NCBI GenBank assembly: GCA_000708835.1
Contig: DF236989.1
Span: 237,285 to 301,284, forward strand
Source of the DNA: Klebsormidium nitens
Taxonomy: Eukaryota; Streptophyta; Klebsormidiophyceae; Klebsormidiales; Klebsormidiaceae
Direction of reading: 5' to 3'
DNA length: 64,000 nt
Part shown: piece by piece, positions 24,201-35,368 of the stretch
Numbering within the stretch: position 1 is the first letter of the stretch
Layout: every line of letters starts with the position of its first letter
The notes under the pieces: model-generated
Seen by the model: only the letters and a program-made list of their open reading frames with translations
What the model was told of the DNA's origin: nothing
Databases searched by the model: none
Program-made: the position numbers and the translations under genes

Positions 24201-27200
24201 CGCTCTCACGCCAGCACGGCGCCGAGAGCGACGCGAAGTGGGTGCTGACGCACCCCGCCGGGAGCGGGCCGGCCGCCCGGGAGAGTCAGCGTCTGGCCGG
24301 GGCGTTGATCGCCTTACTAAAAGACGGCAGGGCCGGTAACGCTCCCAGCCAAATGAGCCCGCCGCGTGTCGTTGACAACCCCAAGCGATCCTTCGGCAGC
24401 GCCTCCAGTCTTGAGTCGCTGGACCTTGAGAGCGAAACGGTTGACAATGACGAAGCAGCCAGTCCTTCGTCCCGGCCGCTGACCGAGCTGAGTGTCAAAG
24501 AACTGAAGGACCTGCTAAGCGGAGCGGGGATCAGCTGCAAGGGATGCGTAGAGAGGGCCGATCTAATTGCCTTGGCGAGCAAGTACGGTCTTGTCAGCGC
24601 TCCCTCTAGTCCTTCGGCCTCGGTTAGAGAGACCGGGGCGAAGAACCCGGGCCGTTCTAAGAGTCCTGCCGGCTCGGTGAAAGAGGCCGGCGCGAAGAGA
24701 TCGGGCGGGCGGTCAGTCGCTGGGGCGCAGCCGGAGGTGAGAGTCTGCCTCAGATATGTGGTCTATTGTACTCTTATGTCGATATGAGGCTCTCTTACGC
24801 CAGCAAAAGTGGTGATGTCAAGGAATATCGGTTGTCGCAGATTGAGAACATATTGTTAATCCCAATCTGGATGAATAGTGTTGTGGGATATAAAAGAACG
24901 GCATAATTGACCCAACTTTGCAGTGGCTTTATTTCCAGCGCCCGCTGCTCATCTTTCGGCCACCGAAGTGCCGCAACGTTGAGAAGTACCAAGCTGAATA
25001 ACGTTCTGCTTCAAAGCCAAGCCAGCTAAGTTCCCCACTTATGCCTTACCCAAAGAACAGCACTACGCACAAACGAGTCTCGGTAAAATACGTTTTCCAT
25101 CTTCGTCAGGGATTGAGTGAAGACATTGCGGGGAATGTGGGGGACTGCTTGGCCGCGCTCATTCAGTCGCTACTCCGAGACGGTGACGCGCAAGCTGACG
25201 CCGTGGCGATGGGCGCGCTTGGACGGCTCTCGAAACTGGGCATGATGCTCAGAGACGGCAGCGCGGTAAACACATTTCTTCTTTGCTTCCCTGTCGACAC
25301 GAGCAATTCACTTCAAAAGTTACCTTTGAGTGAGCAGGTTTCCAACCATCTTTCGGCTAAAAATTTGAAGTGTTGGATCGAGTCAGGTTTTCCATTACAG
25401 CCTAGTATGTTTCCTCCAAGTAACCCGACTGTATCATTGGTCGCCGGCGGGTACGAGTGACCTTGAACAAGAAGTTGAGTGTTCCTAATGTTATGAATCT
25501 CAATGAAGGCTTATGGAAGCAGTTACAAGACGGTTGAGTAGCTGAACGTACGTCTAATCACACAAATGCATCCGGTGCAGTGCAGTTTCGATTACGGATG
25601 CGTCCAGCTAAAGCTTTACTTGACGCCTCATGCCCCAGAACGTCCTTCTTCATCCTTCCCCGCTTCATAAGCTCAAATATCAAGTTTATGAACCAAGTTT
25701 ATATCTAAATATATGAACCAAGTTTTGGCGCGAACCTTAAGCCCTTCTCCGTAACCCCTCTGCAGACGCCGATGGCGGCCGCCTTCGCGGTGCCCATGAC
25801 GACATCGTCCCTGTCCTCAGCCATTCGCGATTGCGCGCTCGCGCAGCTCCTCCGCCACGCGGCGCCCGAGGCGCGCGAGGCCGCCGCGCACTCCGGGCTG
25901 CTGCAAGCCGCGTGCCTCGCGCTGCGGTCAGAGGACGAGTGCGCGTGGGCGCCCGCGACGGAGATGCTGGCCGTCTTTACGGAGGATCCTTCGCTAGGTG
26001 AGCGGCTTACGAGTGGGTAACTTATTCTATTCGCGAGAAAGGGAGTAGGAAGCCGATCAATCCAACTGAGGTGTGCAGCGAACGGGATCTCAACTTCGTT
26101 GAGATCTTGCAGAGGTTGCTTACAAAAAGAGCAGTTCCACAGTGAAGCGGGTTGAGAGTATTTCAAAGATTTAGGCAACAAATTGGGGACGTCGCCAAAT
26201 AAATAACGATCGACTTGGAAACGACCCTAGCCTTGCCCTCGGGACAATAGTTCTGGCCGTCTTCACGTGAAAATCCAGATTCTTCTAGCTTTCTTCAAAG
26301 TGATACATGGGAGAGGTCTCTATCTTTCGTGTCGAACTTTGGCCTGCATGCTTATCTAACCGGGACCCTCCCCGACGCCAGGTTACCTGGTAAATGAGCA
26401 CGGAGCCGTTCCTCCGGCCATCCGAAGCCTGCTTACTTTTGACCGGGACGCCGCCCGATCAGGAAGCATCAGTCCTTTGGTGGCTTCCAGCGTGAAGTTA
26501 CTAGCAAACCTTCTAGAAGAGAACCGGGATGAGTTCTCGGGTGAGGATGCAGGGGCGGAGCGCGTGAAGCGGCAGCGCATAGCGGCGCTGATCGTGAAAC
26601 AGGTCAGTCTTTCTCAACTAGACTTTCGGATGCAAGTGTGAAAGCGTTGGCGATATGAGTTTTGTAGTCCTGCCTCCAGGATGTTGTATCGTTGAAATCA
26701 GGAAATACATGTCGAGCTTGTTTCTTGGTGACGCCCATCTGCGGATAGACCGCAGAAAACTAAAGCAATTGAAGGACGAACACTAATGGCAGCGCCGCCG
26801 TCCACTGATTGACGTCCAAGGGTTGACGGTTGAAATGCTGGGTTCCTGCTAGACTTACTCAAGTTTGCCGAAATTCCCGTCCCAGAACCTTTGCCGAATT
26901 TCGTGACTCTCGGGCGAGAAATTGCCAACTGGATTTACTTGAAGATCTGGGAAGGCTGCGCTGAGATAGCGCACTTGAGCTGACCGTTCCGCGCCCGACT
27001 GTCCCTACAAGGTTTGTTTCTGACCAGCTTACAATTTTTTACTTTCAGGACTGTCTCCCGATTGTTTTGGAAGTCTTGGCGACCGCAGCCGGAGACAAGG
27101 TGCCCAAAGGGTCGCCCCAAAGGAGCGTCGCCGCCGACGCGATGCGCCTGCTGCATAGTCTGCAGAAACAGGAGGCTTTGCGGACAAAGGTGACTAGTTT

Positions 27201-30200
27201 GCTGGAGACTGGTAGGGACTCTCAGCTAGTTGAGGATTTCCGGAAAGTATACTAAAGGTACCGATAGAACCAAGCGTGTACTGAAATGGCGGAATTTGGG
27301 AATATGTTCCTTGTTCCAAATCGGAAATGAGAGTGCGCGTCTGCAGGAGCTTTACAAAGGACAGGCCTTTCGACCAGATTCGATGGTTAAAGCAGGAGTG
27401 ACTGCTCTCATTGCCTGATGGTGGTACCCGGAATCAATCCGACCGATTTCACAAAAAAAACCGTTGCAAATAGAAAAGGCGCCAAAAATATCGTCTGGTA
27501 TGCACTTAGCTGCTCCTTGCTCCCTGTTCTATTGCAAATCTTTCGAATATTCACCGCTCTCATCGGCCGATTCATCACTCCGGCATTGACAGTTCCACTC
27601 TTTCCTTTTTTCCAAGGTTGCTCAACTCCCAGGCCTCGGGCAGATCCTCGCGGGTTTCGTCGAGAGCCGCGCGCCGGCGACCGCGGAGGCGGCCGCGGCG
27701 TGCCGCCTGCTCGCGGACCTGGCGCCGGTGCCAGGGTTCTGCGAGGGTTTCGGGGACGAATTGCCAGAATTGGTCGGAAGAATAGCGTCGCGGATAGAAA
27801 AAGATGGCACGAAGGAAGAAAAGGGCGGAAGTGATTCGACGCTTGTGAGCGTGAGTTTCTGCGCTCTCTCCTCGTCTGCGGTCTGAGCGTGATCCAAAAC
27901 AGCCGCACATTCGCACATGTGGCCTCGGGATTTGTCTCAAGGGGCCTACTACAGAGTACTGTAATTCGTAGAACATGCAAGACTCCATAAAACGGAGAAG
28001 CTCTGGGCATGCTACCAAAACTTCGTTACTCCGACGATGCTCCGCAGGAGACCGCCCAAAACTGAGACTCTGGTGCTTTGTGGTAAGATAGATTTGCGGG
28101 GCCTCGTGGGCACGAGATGTCAAACCGCTTCAAATCCTTTAGCTAAAAGATGCAGTTGTTACTTGTTTTGCGTCATATTCGGAGCAAAACTGTGACTATG
28201 GAAGAGCGAATTATGAATTCAGAGATTCAAAGGCGCAAAATTGTACAGATTCTCGTGCAATTGTTCTGTCTTAGAGAGATGATTGTAGAATTTCAAGCTC
28301 ATATACTATCAACTGCAAGCGTCTAAATTTCCGCACCTCAATGTGACAAGCCCAATCAAGGCCCAATATCACCCCTCCTCGCCAATCAAAGATCTAAAAT
28401 TCTTGTTCCGAATCTGCAGCCGGCGCGCCGCGCGCTGGTCCGCCTGGTTCGCCACCTTAAACCCTTAAAGCTCGACTTCTGGGCGTCGGAGTTCACGTGG
28501 CGCGCGGTGTGCGCAACCGTCGCCGAATCGCCGAGCGACACGTGTCAGGAGGCGGTTGCAGCGGCCGAGCACTTGATCGCCCACAAAATGGTGACGATAG
28601 ACCAGGTCAGGGCCCACGCTTGGAAACAACGCAGTGAGTTTGTTAGTTTGACAATTGCTAAAGGGGGACTGTGGGTCTTCCTTGTCTTTTGCTGCTCGCC
28701 AGTTGCTTTCGGCTTCCTTCCTTCTTCTTCACTCTTTACATCGCTTCGTGTTACGAAGGTGCATCAAGGTTCACAATCTGAGTTGCGGGGTGAAGTAAAA
28801 TTGTTGAATTACATAGCCGCAGTGTCAGTACGTGAAATTCAAGGTGCCACATCCGCGAAATTATCCAGTATCACCAAGGGCGGGTGAGAGCTTGAGCGAT
28901 TGAAAGGTCCCGGACAATCTTTTGCGCTTCGCCGCTTCCAACACTTAAATCCTTGATGCGGCATCACCGAGAATGGCTGGAATTCGATGTTATACCCCAG
29001 AACCGCTGCAATTCAAAACCAATTCAATACTTGTAGTTTCCATTAACGTTTAGTCTCATGAATCGGTTTCAGAACCACAAAAGAATGCTTCTCCCAGCTT
29101 TCGACTTACCCCCGTTTCCGTCTCTGACTTTATTCCTCCGACCCCGGAGCTTGCGCCTCATGCTTGCGAATCAAATTGAAATTGTCCCTTGAAGAAGAGT
29201 ATCGTCCGCTTCGAATGTCCCACCTTCTCGTTGCTGACTTGCCAAATCTATCCCTTACCCGCAGCTTTCAAAGACCTTTTGGCCCGCGCTGATTCAGCGG
29301 ATCAGCGCGGCCGCGGCGCGCCCCGACGAGGCCGCACTTCTGAACAAGCTCCTGCTCTTCGTCGCAAAGTCCCTGAGCCCGGGTCACGCCGGACCGGAAC
29401 CAAGAGCAGAACCGGAAACAAAAGGAACGAAGGCGAACGGAACGATCGCGGAAACAGGCCACAAGCTCCGCCTGACGTCAGGGTCAGTAGGCGGAGGAGG
29501 AAGTGAGAAGAGTTTGGTACTGGGCACACCGGTTGAGAGGAAGAATGGGCGGAACGACGGCGGGCGGATTCCGCTGGAAGGAAACGGATCACATTTGCTG
29601 CTAGAAGGTGGGGCTTATGACGGGAGCGACGAAGAGGACGAAGCGTCGTCTACAAGCGAAATAGCGGTGTACTTTGGCGGCGACCTTTCACCGTACTCGG
29701 CCAGCGAGCGGTCGCCCACTTCCGGTGGGGAGTTGTCGCCTTACTCTTATCAAGACGGACGTACGGCTTCGTCGAGCAGCGACAGAGCGTTGTTCGCACC
29801 GCAGAAGATGGCACGCGTTGTGAATTCGAAGGCGTTGGCAGAACCGGAACCGAAAGAATCGATCCCTACCAAGAAAGCGGAAAGTGAACGGAGCGCAGCG
29901 GAATCAGCGAAAGGAAACGGAATTCCGGCTGTTTTGGGGACGACTGAACGGGACGGAATGGCGGGAGATGGGGAGAGTGTTTTGGGAGGGTTTGTGCGCG
30001 CGCGCGCCAGCTGGAAGCTGAGCAAAGATGAGCGCGAGCGGCTGATGATTGGGCTGCTGAGCGCGGGCCTTTCCGCTGCGGTCGTTCCGCTCTTCGCGAC
30101 TCCAGCGGCGCTTCCGGCGCTCAGTGTTGTGGGGTCGCTTGGAGCGGACCTCAAGGGAATGGACAAGGTGAGAGTGTCGAATCATATCGATTGCCGAAGT

Positions 30201-32371
30201 TGGAACTAAGAGAGTCGTCAAAGGGATGAAAGCTGCCTCAATACTGAATCATTGTTCAGGTGGTCGTCTCGTCCCTTCCGCAAGGAAGAGCTTTGCAGGG
30301 ACAATTCGTCGTATGAGGCCAACGCGCATCAAAGCGGAGCTAGTCTCTCAAACGCCTCATTGGAAGAGGACTCCGCTTGCAGTAGCTGGTTGTCTCTGAA
30401 AGGAAACATTTTCTTTGCGCAACCAGTCACAAGTACTCCACCAGACTTCGCAAAAGTCCCACAAGAAGGGAACAGAAAACGCACGGACAAAAACAGACTT
30501 CTCACCGCGTGCGAATTAGAAACAGCAGTCACATGAACCGGAATTTCCAGCGACTTACATGTATCTCGATAGACGTTGCATCTAAATCCAGATCGCCGCC
30601 AAGCCGCCTGCAACCGACGCGAAGCGGCACCCACGCTTCTCTTGCGGGTAGCTACGAAGCCCGCACAAGCGAAAAGCCGCTCAAAGTGGATCTCGAACGA
30701 CTTTTTCCCCTCTTGTCAAAAAATGTTGACCGGCCTAGTGTCGCGCCATATGTTTTGCCAGATTCACCAACTCGCGGCTCTTAAGATGCTCAATCTTTGA
30801 CAGGTGACGGGCCTCCTTCTGCGCGACAAGCTGCTCATTCCGGTGCTCGCGCGGCTTGTGACGCTGGCGGAAGCGGAACAGGAGGTGCTGCTGCTTGCGC
30901 GCCTCGCGCTGAAGCAGCTCTACTTTGCCAACCCGCTGTGCGCAGAGACGGGCGACCATCCGGTAAGCCTTATCCAAGCCTTTTCCAAGCCTTAACCAAG
31001 CCTTTTCCAAGCCTTAAACAAAGCCTTCGCGAAGCCTTGACCAACGAGAGAATTTGAACTCCTTTCGAGTCTGTAATGACTAAGCGACTTCAGGAATGAT
31101 GAAGTCGCTTGGTTAGTTCCAGCCTACCACGTTTACCTTTTCACAAAGGCGTTGCCTTGGGGGTTACGTCGACGAAGAATTGTGAGAGCTCCGGTGCGGT
31201 CCTCCGGACTAGAATGGAATTTCAGTGATGCACGTAAATGGAAATGCAGGAAAAGTTTGACGTATTCCCGCTGGAGAAGGACTTTACCTGCGTGTCTTTT
31301 CGCCGAAGATTGGAGGCCGTAGCCCAAGCAATCCTAATCGACGCCAAGAGACAAATCCTCGTCTGCTTTGAACATAGATCTATCACCGTCCATCTGTTTT
31401 GTCTCCCCGACAATGGGAGTGGGGCATTTTCCCTGTTTCTACTTGCCGAAAATTGAAGTCTTGCTCAACTTTTCATCTTCACCACAGGGCCAAGCGCGGC
31501 TCGGCGTCTCCACCAAGCCGGGGGCTCCCCCCGACTACTTCGCCTACAGCCACCACTCTGGGTGCATCGTCGTGGCGCCCGAGATGGGCGACCGCGCCAT
31601 GGCGGCTCTCCGGGAAGTGGTCGCCGCAAAGCGCGTGGAAGGCACCAGTTTGTCGCCGAAAAAGCAGTTGACGCGCCCTCCAGGGGCCTCGTCGGGCGGC
31701 AACTGTGGTTGGTGTGGAGCAGAAATTGCGGTCTGCGTGCGGTGCACCCACTGCCATGTAGGGCCCAAATACTGCAGGTAAGGATCCAGCGAAACGTCAG
31801 TACTTGGAAGTGTTGTTCGAGAAGTAAGCCTCAGGAGACAACATAATACCAGACATTCAAGAACGAGACTCCAAAGGATTCTAAAACTGCTGAATGACCC
31901 GTCAACTCCAATAGAATCAAATTTCTGGTTCAGAGGTGACCTGTGAGCGACTGTCAAGACGTTCAAACGCTACGATTCTCAGATAGAAGTCTGCGTGGTT
32001 GCCTGCGTTATTCATTCGCAAGCGGACACTGGGCAAGTCTGAAAACACGATGCTTCTTTTGTCGAACCCACGGTCGAACACATGTAGCAACTGCTCTCGA
32101 TTATTGCTGCGCTCGAAGCTTGACATAGTTGTAAGCTTGACGGATTTGCGCTCAAATTTGGAGGGCTCACTTTCCAAATCGCGTTTGCTTTGGGCTTTTG
32201 ACACCCTGTCTTCGATACGGCCTTGATTTGCAGTCTCACCGATCTCAAAGAGTTGACACGTCTTTTCACGAACATTACTTGCCTGATTTTGTGCCTTTTT
32301 CTCCCAGCGACGTGTGCAGGCATAGCGCCTGGCCAACCCACAAAGAAGACTGTCCAAAATGCGTCAAGTAG
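21240..32371 (+). CDS. armadillo-like protein with SAP-type module and MYND zinc finger
   Basis: Model: 21240-21458, 21874-21973, 22257-22432, 22676-22798, 23362-23529, 23999-24736, 25110-25265, 25766-25997, 26382-26602, 27049-27246, 27617-27850, 28420-28605, 29265-30167, 30804-30962, 31488-31777, 32308-32371. It gives 1388 aa with consistent phases. Most of the protein is Ala/Leu-rich alpha-helical repeat of armadillo/HEAT type. Residues about 423-460 form a SAP-like module with a CKGC motif, as in the C-terminal domain of MANF/ARMET proteins. Exon 13 adds an acidic Ser/Gly-rich disordered stretch and a hydrophobic segment. The C-terminus is a MYND finger (CGWC, CVRC, HC, YCSDVC, H, C); choosing the acceptor at 32307 restores its YCSxxC motif. 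A scaffold role is inferred; no enzyme domain is seen. The 5' end and the exon 3 acceptor (22254 or 22257) are uncertain. Confidence 0.8.
26248..26285 (+). repeat. possible intronic echo of ARM-MYND exon 8 end
   Basis: The core CTGGCCGTCTT is shared with 25970-25980 at the end of exon 8, and similarity continues weakly past it. The copy sits in the following intron. This is the weakest of the echoes listed. Confidence 0.35.
30966..31042. repeat. CCAAGCCTT-type minisatellite at a donor site
   Basis: About six imperfect units of roughly 11-12 bp (variants of CCTTTTCCAAG) begin immediately after the donor of ARM-MYND exon 14. They form the start of the intron. Confidence 0.8.
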
Positions 32372-33567
32372 TAGCCACATGCTGCTGCCTTCTGGTTGTC
32401 TCTGATAACTTCCCCGAAGTTAGCGCAATTGTAGGTCGAATTTATTGCACAAGAGGATATGTAAAGTTTGCTTGTTTTACGAGTATACGAGCTTAGACGT
32501 GCATGATGTGGCGGCTCCATGCTATATTTAATGCTTGGCAGCTGAGACTACCTTGGAGTCATTGCGTTGCAAGCGCGCCAGACTGGCCGGCGGCGGCAGC
32601 TGTTTACAGTGCTTGTATATGCACGAAACTCCTTGTTAATCCTGGGACCAGATTGTCGTGCGCGGATGTATATTTTGACAACGTTGGCATGGTCGTGGCC
32701 ATGCCCAGGCGCACATTCGGTTCGATCTTTCCCTGGGTCCCGGGACAGAAGCGACCGGGAGGCCTCGAACAATTGTGGTCATTGCTGGGATAATCGCATT
32801 GGTCGGGAAGCCTCAGTGCTCACTACTTCATGTATGTCGGCATGGATGCCTTAATCTTCTCAGCTGCAGGGACTAGGAGTTCTCAAGCTATGGTCAAGCC
32901 GCCGCGGCCTTAATGCGCGCGCTCAGCGCTCTGAGCAATGATGTGTTGCGCACATTGATAACGCGAGCGATCCATAGCGCGCCGCTGATGTTAGTCAATG
33001 ATCACGGGGCCCACTAAGTGACATGTTCCACATGTACGCGGGCCCGGTCTTTGGGCCCAGTTGCATGAATTATCACGGCTTTTCAGGTGGGGTAGGTGCT
33101 CAATCGAGTTGGCCACATATCCCTGATTGCAATTAACTTTATTGCATATTGCAACAACGTACATGGTAGGGCCGATCGACTCGTTGATGATGCCGATCAT
33201 GACAGGCCTGATAGATGACGATCCATATGTATCGAAACCATTCAATCGTGATTGAAGATGATAGCTACACAACTCCACCTATTATAGAATGAAAACGCAT
33301 AGACGGTTCGGTTGTGTCCCCACTTCTCTATAGCGGGCTGGCACATACAGACACGGCCCCGACGCGTGCAACATAAGTCTTGATAGCCTTTTCATATGGC
33401 AACTCCTAAAGGTTGAGTGCTGGTCAATATTGAGATATTATTACATGGACGCAGACAATCCGAATGTTGTACGGTGCCCATCCTTAAACTCCTCGGACTT
33501 TCAACATATAAGACGTCACAATCGAGTTGAGAGCTGTCACATGGGAGTCGAATGCTATGCATCGTTC
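32372..33567. other. convergent 3' intergenic region
   Basis: Lies between the ARM-MYND stop (+) and the CxxC-module gene stop (-). No gene, repeat or RNA gene is recognised. Confidence 0.55.
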
Positions 33568-34575
33568 CTATACAGGCTTCACTTCTTGTTGCCCACTCCG
33601 CTTCCCCCTTGGAACATAAGTTTTCTTATGATATGCTTTCAAGCAGTCCATGCAGCGAAAGAACAGCCCATCCATTGTCTGTCTATCAACATTGAACTCG
33701 GAAGAAGGCTTCTCCTTCTTGCAAGCCGCGCACAACTTTATCTCCTTTTTGATGTAGACCCGAGCCTCCTTGATCTTGTGCCGCCGCTCTGATTTTGACT
33801 TTGATTTGCAGGGTTTGCAAATTAGCCCACGACCGTTTTGTTGTAGAGGATTCCCGTTGAACTGGTCCGCTGCTTTCACCTCCAAGCAAGTACTGCACTG
33901 CTGCGGCTGGTCAGTTGGGACATGCCGTGGCCGACGCGCGTCCGCGGCTGATATGCACGCCCGACAACACGTGTGGATCTCGCCTTTGCAGTTGACAGCC
34001 CGACAAAAGTCCCGCAGCTCCTTCACGAGCCCACACTTTGTGCACGCCTTCGCTTGCGCCCACGCTTCGTCTATGCTTAAACTCAGATGATGCAACTGTT
34101 GATTTCCACGCTTTGCCTTGAAGGTCGCCAGGCAAGCCCGGCACCCGTCCGACCGGCCGTCGCCGCTAGTTGTAGACTTGAAGAAATCTACGATTGGCTT
34201 CGAGTGCTGGCACATTTCACAAGTTTTGATTAGGGGCTTAATACTGATGTCTCTGCTCAACGTGCCAGCCGCCTTCGCCACCGTGCTTTTGTTGTTTGCG
34301 CCCTTGTCTTTGCTTCCCTGGAACTGCCGGTCAGCAAATGATGGCCCATCTGACCTGGCCTGCGCATTTTTAAATGTACCTCGGAGTCTAGTCCTCTGAG
34401 TGCCCAACAAGCTTCGCCTCTCGCTATATGTAGAAAAGTGGAATTGCGCTGTACTCGTTGGCAGAAAAGCAGACGAGGGCAGCGGACGCTTGGAAGCACT
34501 GCCGCCCGCTAGATGCGGCGTTGCAACCAAAGGACAGGCCCGGGCTTTGAGGTGCATTGCAATTGTCACCTCCAT
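33568..34575 (-). CDS. protein with four tandem CxxC-CxxC zinc-binding modules
   Basis: A single-exon frame of 335 codons. The first about 110 residues are Ser/Ala/Arg-rich and poor in acid, like a plastid or mitochondrial transit peptide. Four repeat units follow at about 117-155, 176-215, 225-265 and 280-318. Each has CxxC, a K(P/E) and aromatic (D/E)F segment, a Gly-containing turn and a second CxxC, then basic residues (examples CEMCQHSKPIVDFF and CAACKKEKPSSEF). Such treble-clef-like pairs resemble the zinc sites of HNH-type and zinc-ribbon proteins, but no HNH catalytic histidines are evident. A nucleic-acid-binding, organellar role is inferred. Start could be Met1 or Met7. It is divergent from FAN1. 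Confidence 0.7.
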   Translation of the reverse strand: MEVTIAMHLKARACPLVATPHLAGGSASKRPLPSSAFLPTSTAQFHFSTYSERRSLLGTQRTRLRGTFKNAQARSDGPSFADRQFQGSKDKGANNKSTVAKAAGTLSRDISIKPLIKTCEMCQHSKPIVDFFKSTTSGDGRSDGCRACLATFKAKRGNQQLHHLSLSIDEAWAQAKACTKCGLVKELRDFCRAVNCKGEIHTCCRACISAADARRPRHVPTDQPQQCSTCLEVKAADQFNGNPLQQNGRGLICKPCKSKSKSERRHKIKEARVYIKKEIKLCAACKKEKPSSEFNVDRQTMDGLFFRCMDCLKAYHKKTYVPRGKRSGQQEVKPV

Positions 34576-35368
34576 GAATGTCAGCAGCCACTTGCGACCT
34601 TGCTGCTGCTACCTATCGCCCCCGTTGATGCCTGAATCCTGCTGCAGTCGCCTTGTCAATGTAGTCTGTAGAGAAGGCTGCTGATCCTGACTTCTGTGCA
34701 TTGTGTACGCAGTGTTGAATTGCATATCCAGACGTACACGCTTCAAACGTGCGCCGCGCTTTGAAGACAAAGTCGAAGCAAAACCGGCAAGCATCTGGAA
34801 CCGGCGTCAACCTAGGCTAATACAGAACCTTTAGCCTTCAGGCACGTATGCGTGGGCTCAGTGCCGGTTTTAGCTTCACGCCGGCCACGGTTACGCTCCC
34901 GTCATCAAAATGGCGCCAAACCGCCTTGGCTTCGGGTTGGCTCGTCCACTGAATCAGCAGACAAACTTTGCTACTGCTGCTGCATTTCCTCAAAGAGCAG
35001 ATTTCCCCCAACGAGAGCCCCTCCTCCAGGAGTCCACTACTAGAATCTCTGTGCAATCCTTGTACTACAACTCCCTGGCCTGCTTGTTTCTTTGCGCTCC
35101 ATCTCGGAAATTGGACGTTGTGTCGTGGCCATTGGCTGCTCTTCAAGCCTCATCAGCGTTGGTGGCACTCACGTGGAGTTTCAAGTAGCGGAGTCTGGCC
35201 TAACTTGATTCCAGATGATCGCCAGTGCAGTCCGGCAATTGGATGAGTTGACATCGGCAGAGAAGGCAGGTTGCTTGCAAGGTGGTAGAGATATCTTCCA
35301 ATTGTACACACAACCACCTGTCCATCACTAAGGCAAATGGTCAATTTTGAAGCTGGGCCTGTTGAAGG
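34576..35368. promoter_or_regulatory. divergent promoter region, CxxC-module gene and FAN1
   Basis: About 790 bp between divergent start codons, expected to hold both 5' UTRs and promoters. Small ORFs on both strands appear to be chance. No specific regulatory motif is identified. Confidence 0.5.

Noticed and set aside
27187-27255. ARM-MYND gene ending at the TAA at 27253-27255
   Set aside because: A GTATAC donor after 27246 joins in phase to the exon at 27617, and the armadillo-like sequence continues smoothly to the MYND finger.
27408-28010. 200-codon minus-strand ORF
   Set aside because: It is the GC-rich shadow of ARM-MYND exon 11, whose phase and protein continuity are clear.
32320-32371. 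Acceptor at 32319 for the last ARM-MYND exon
   Set aside because: It keeps phase, but it deletes the SDVC residues that complete the MYND motif; the acceptor at 32307 gives the canonical YCSxxC arrangement.
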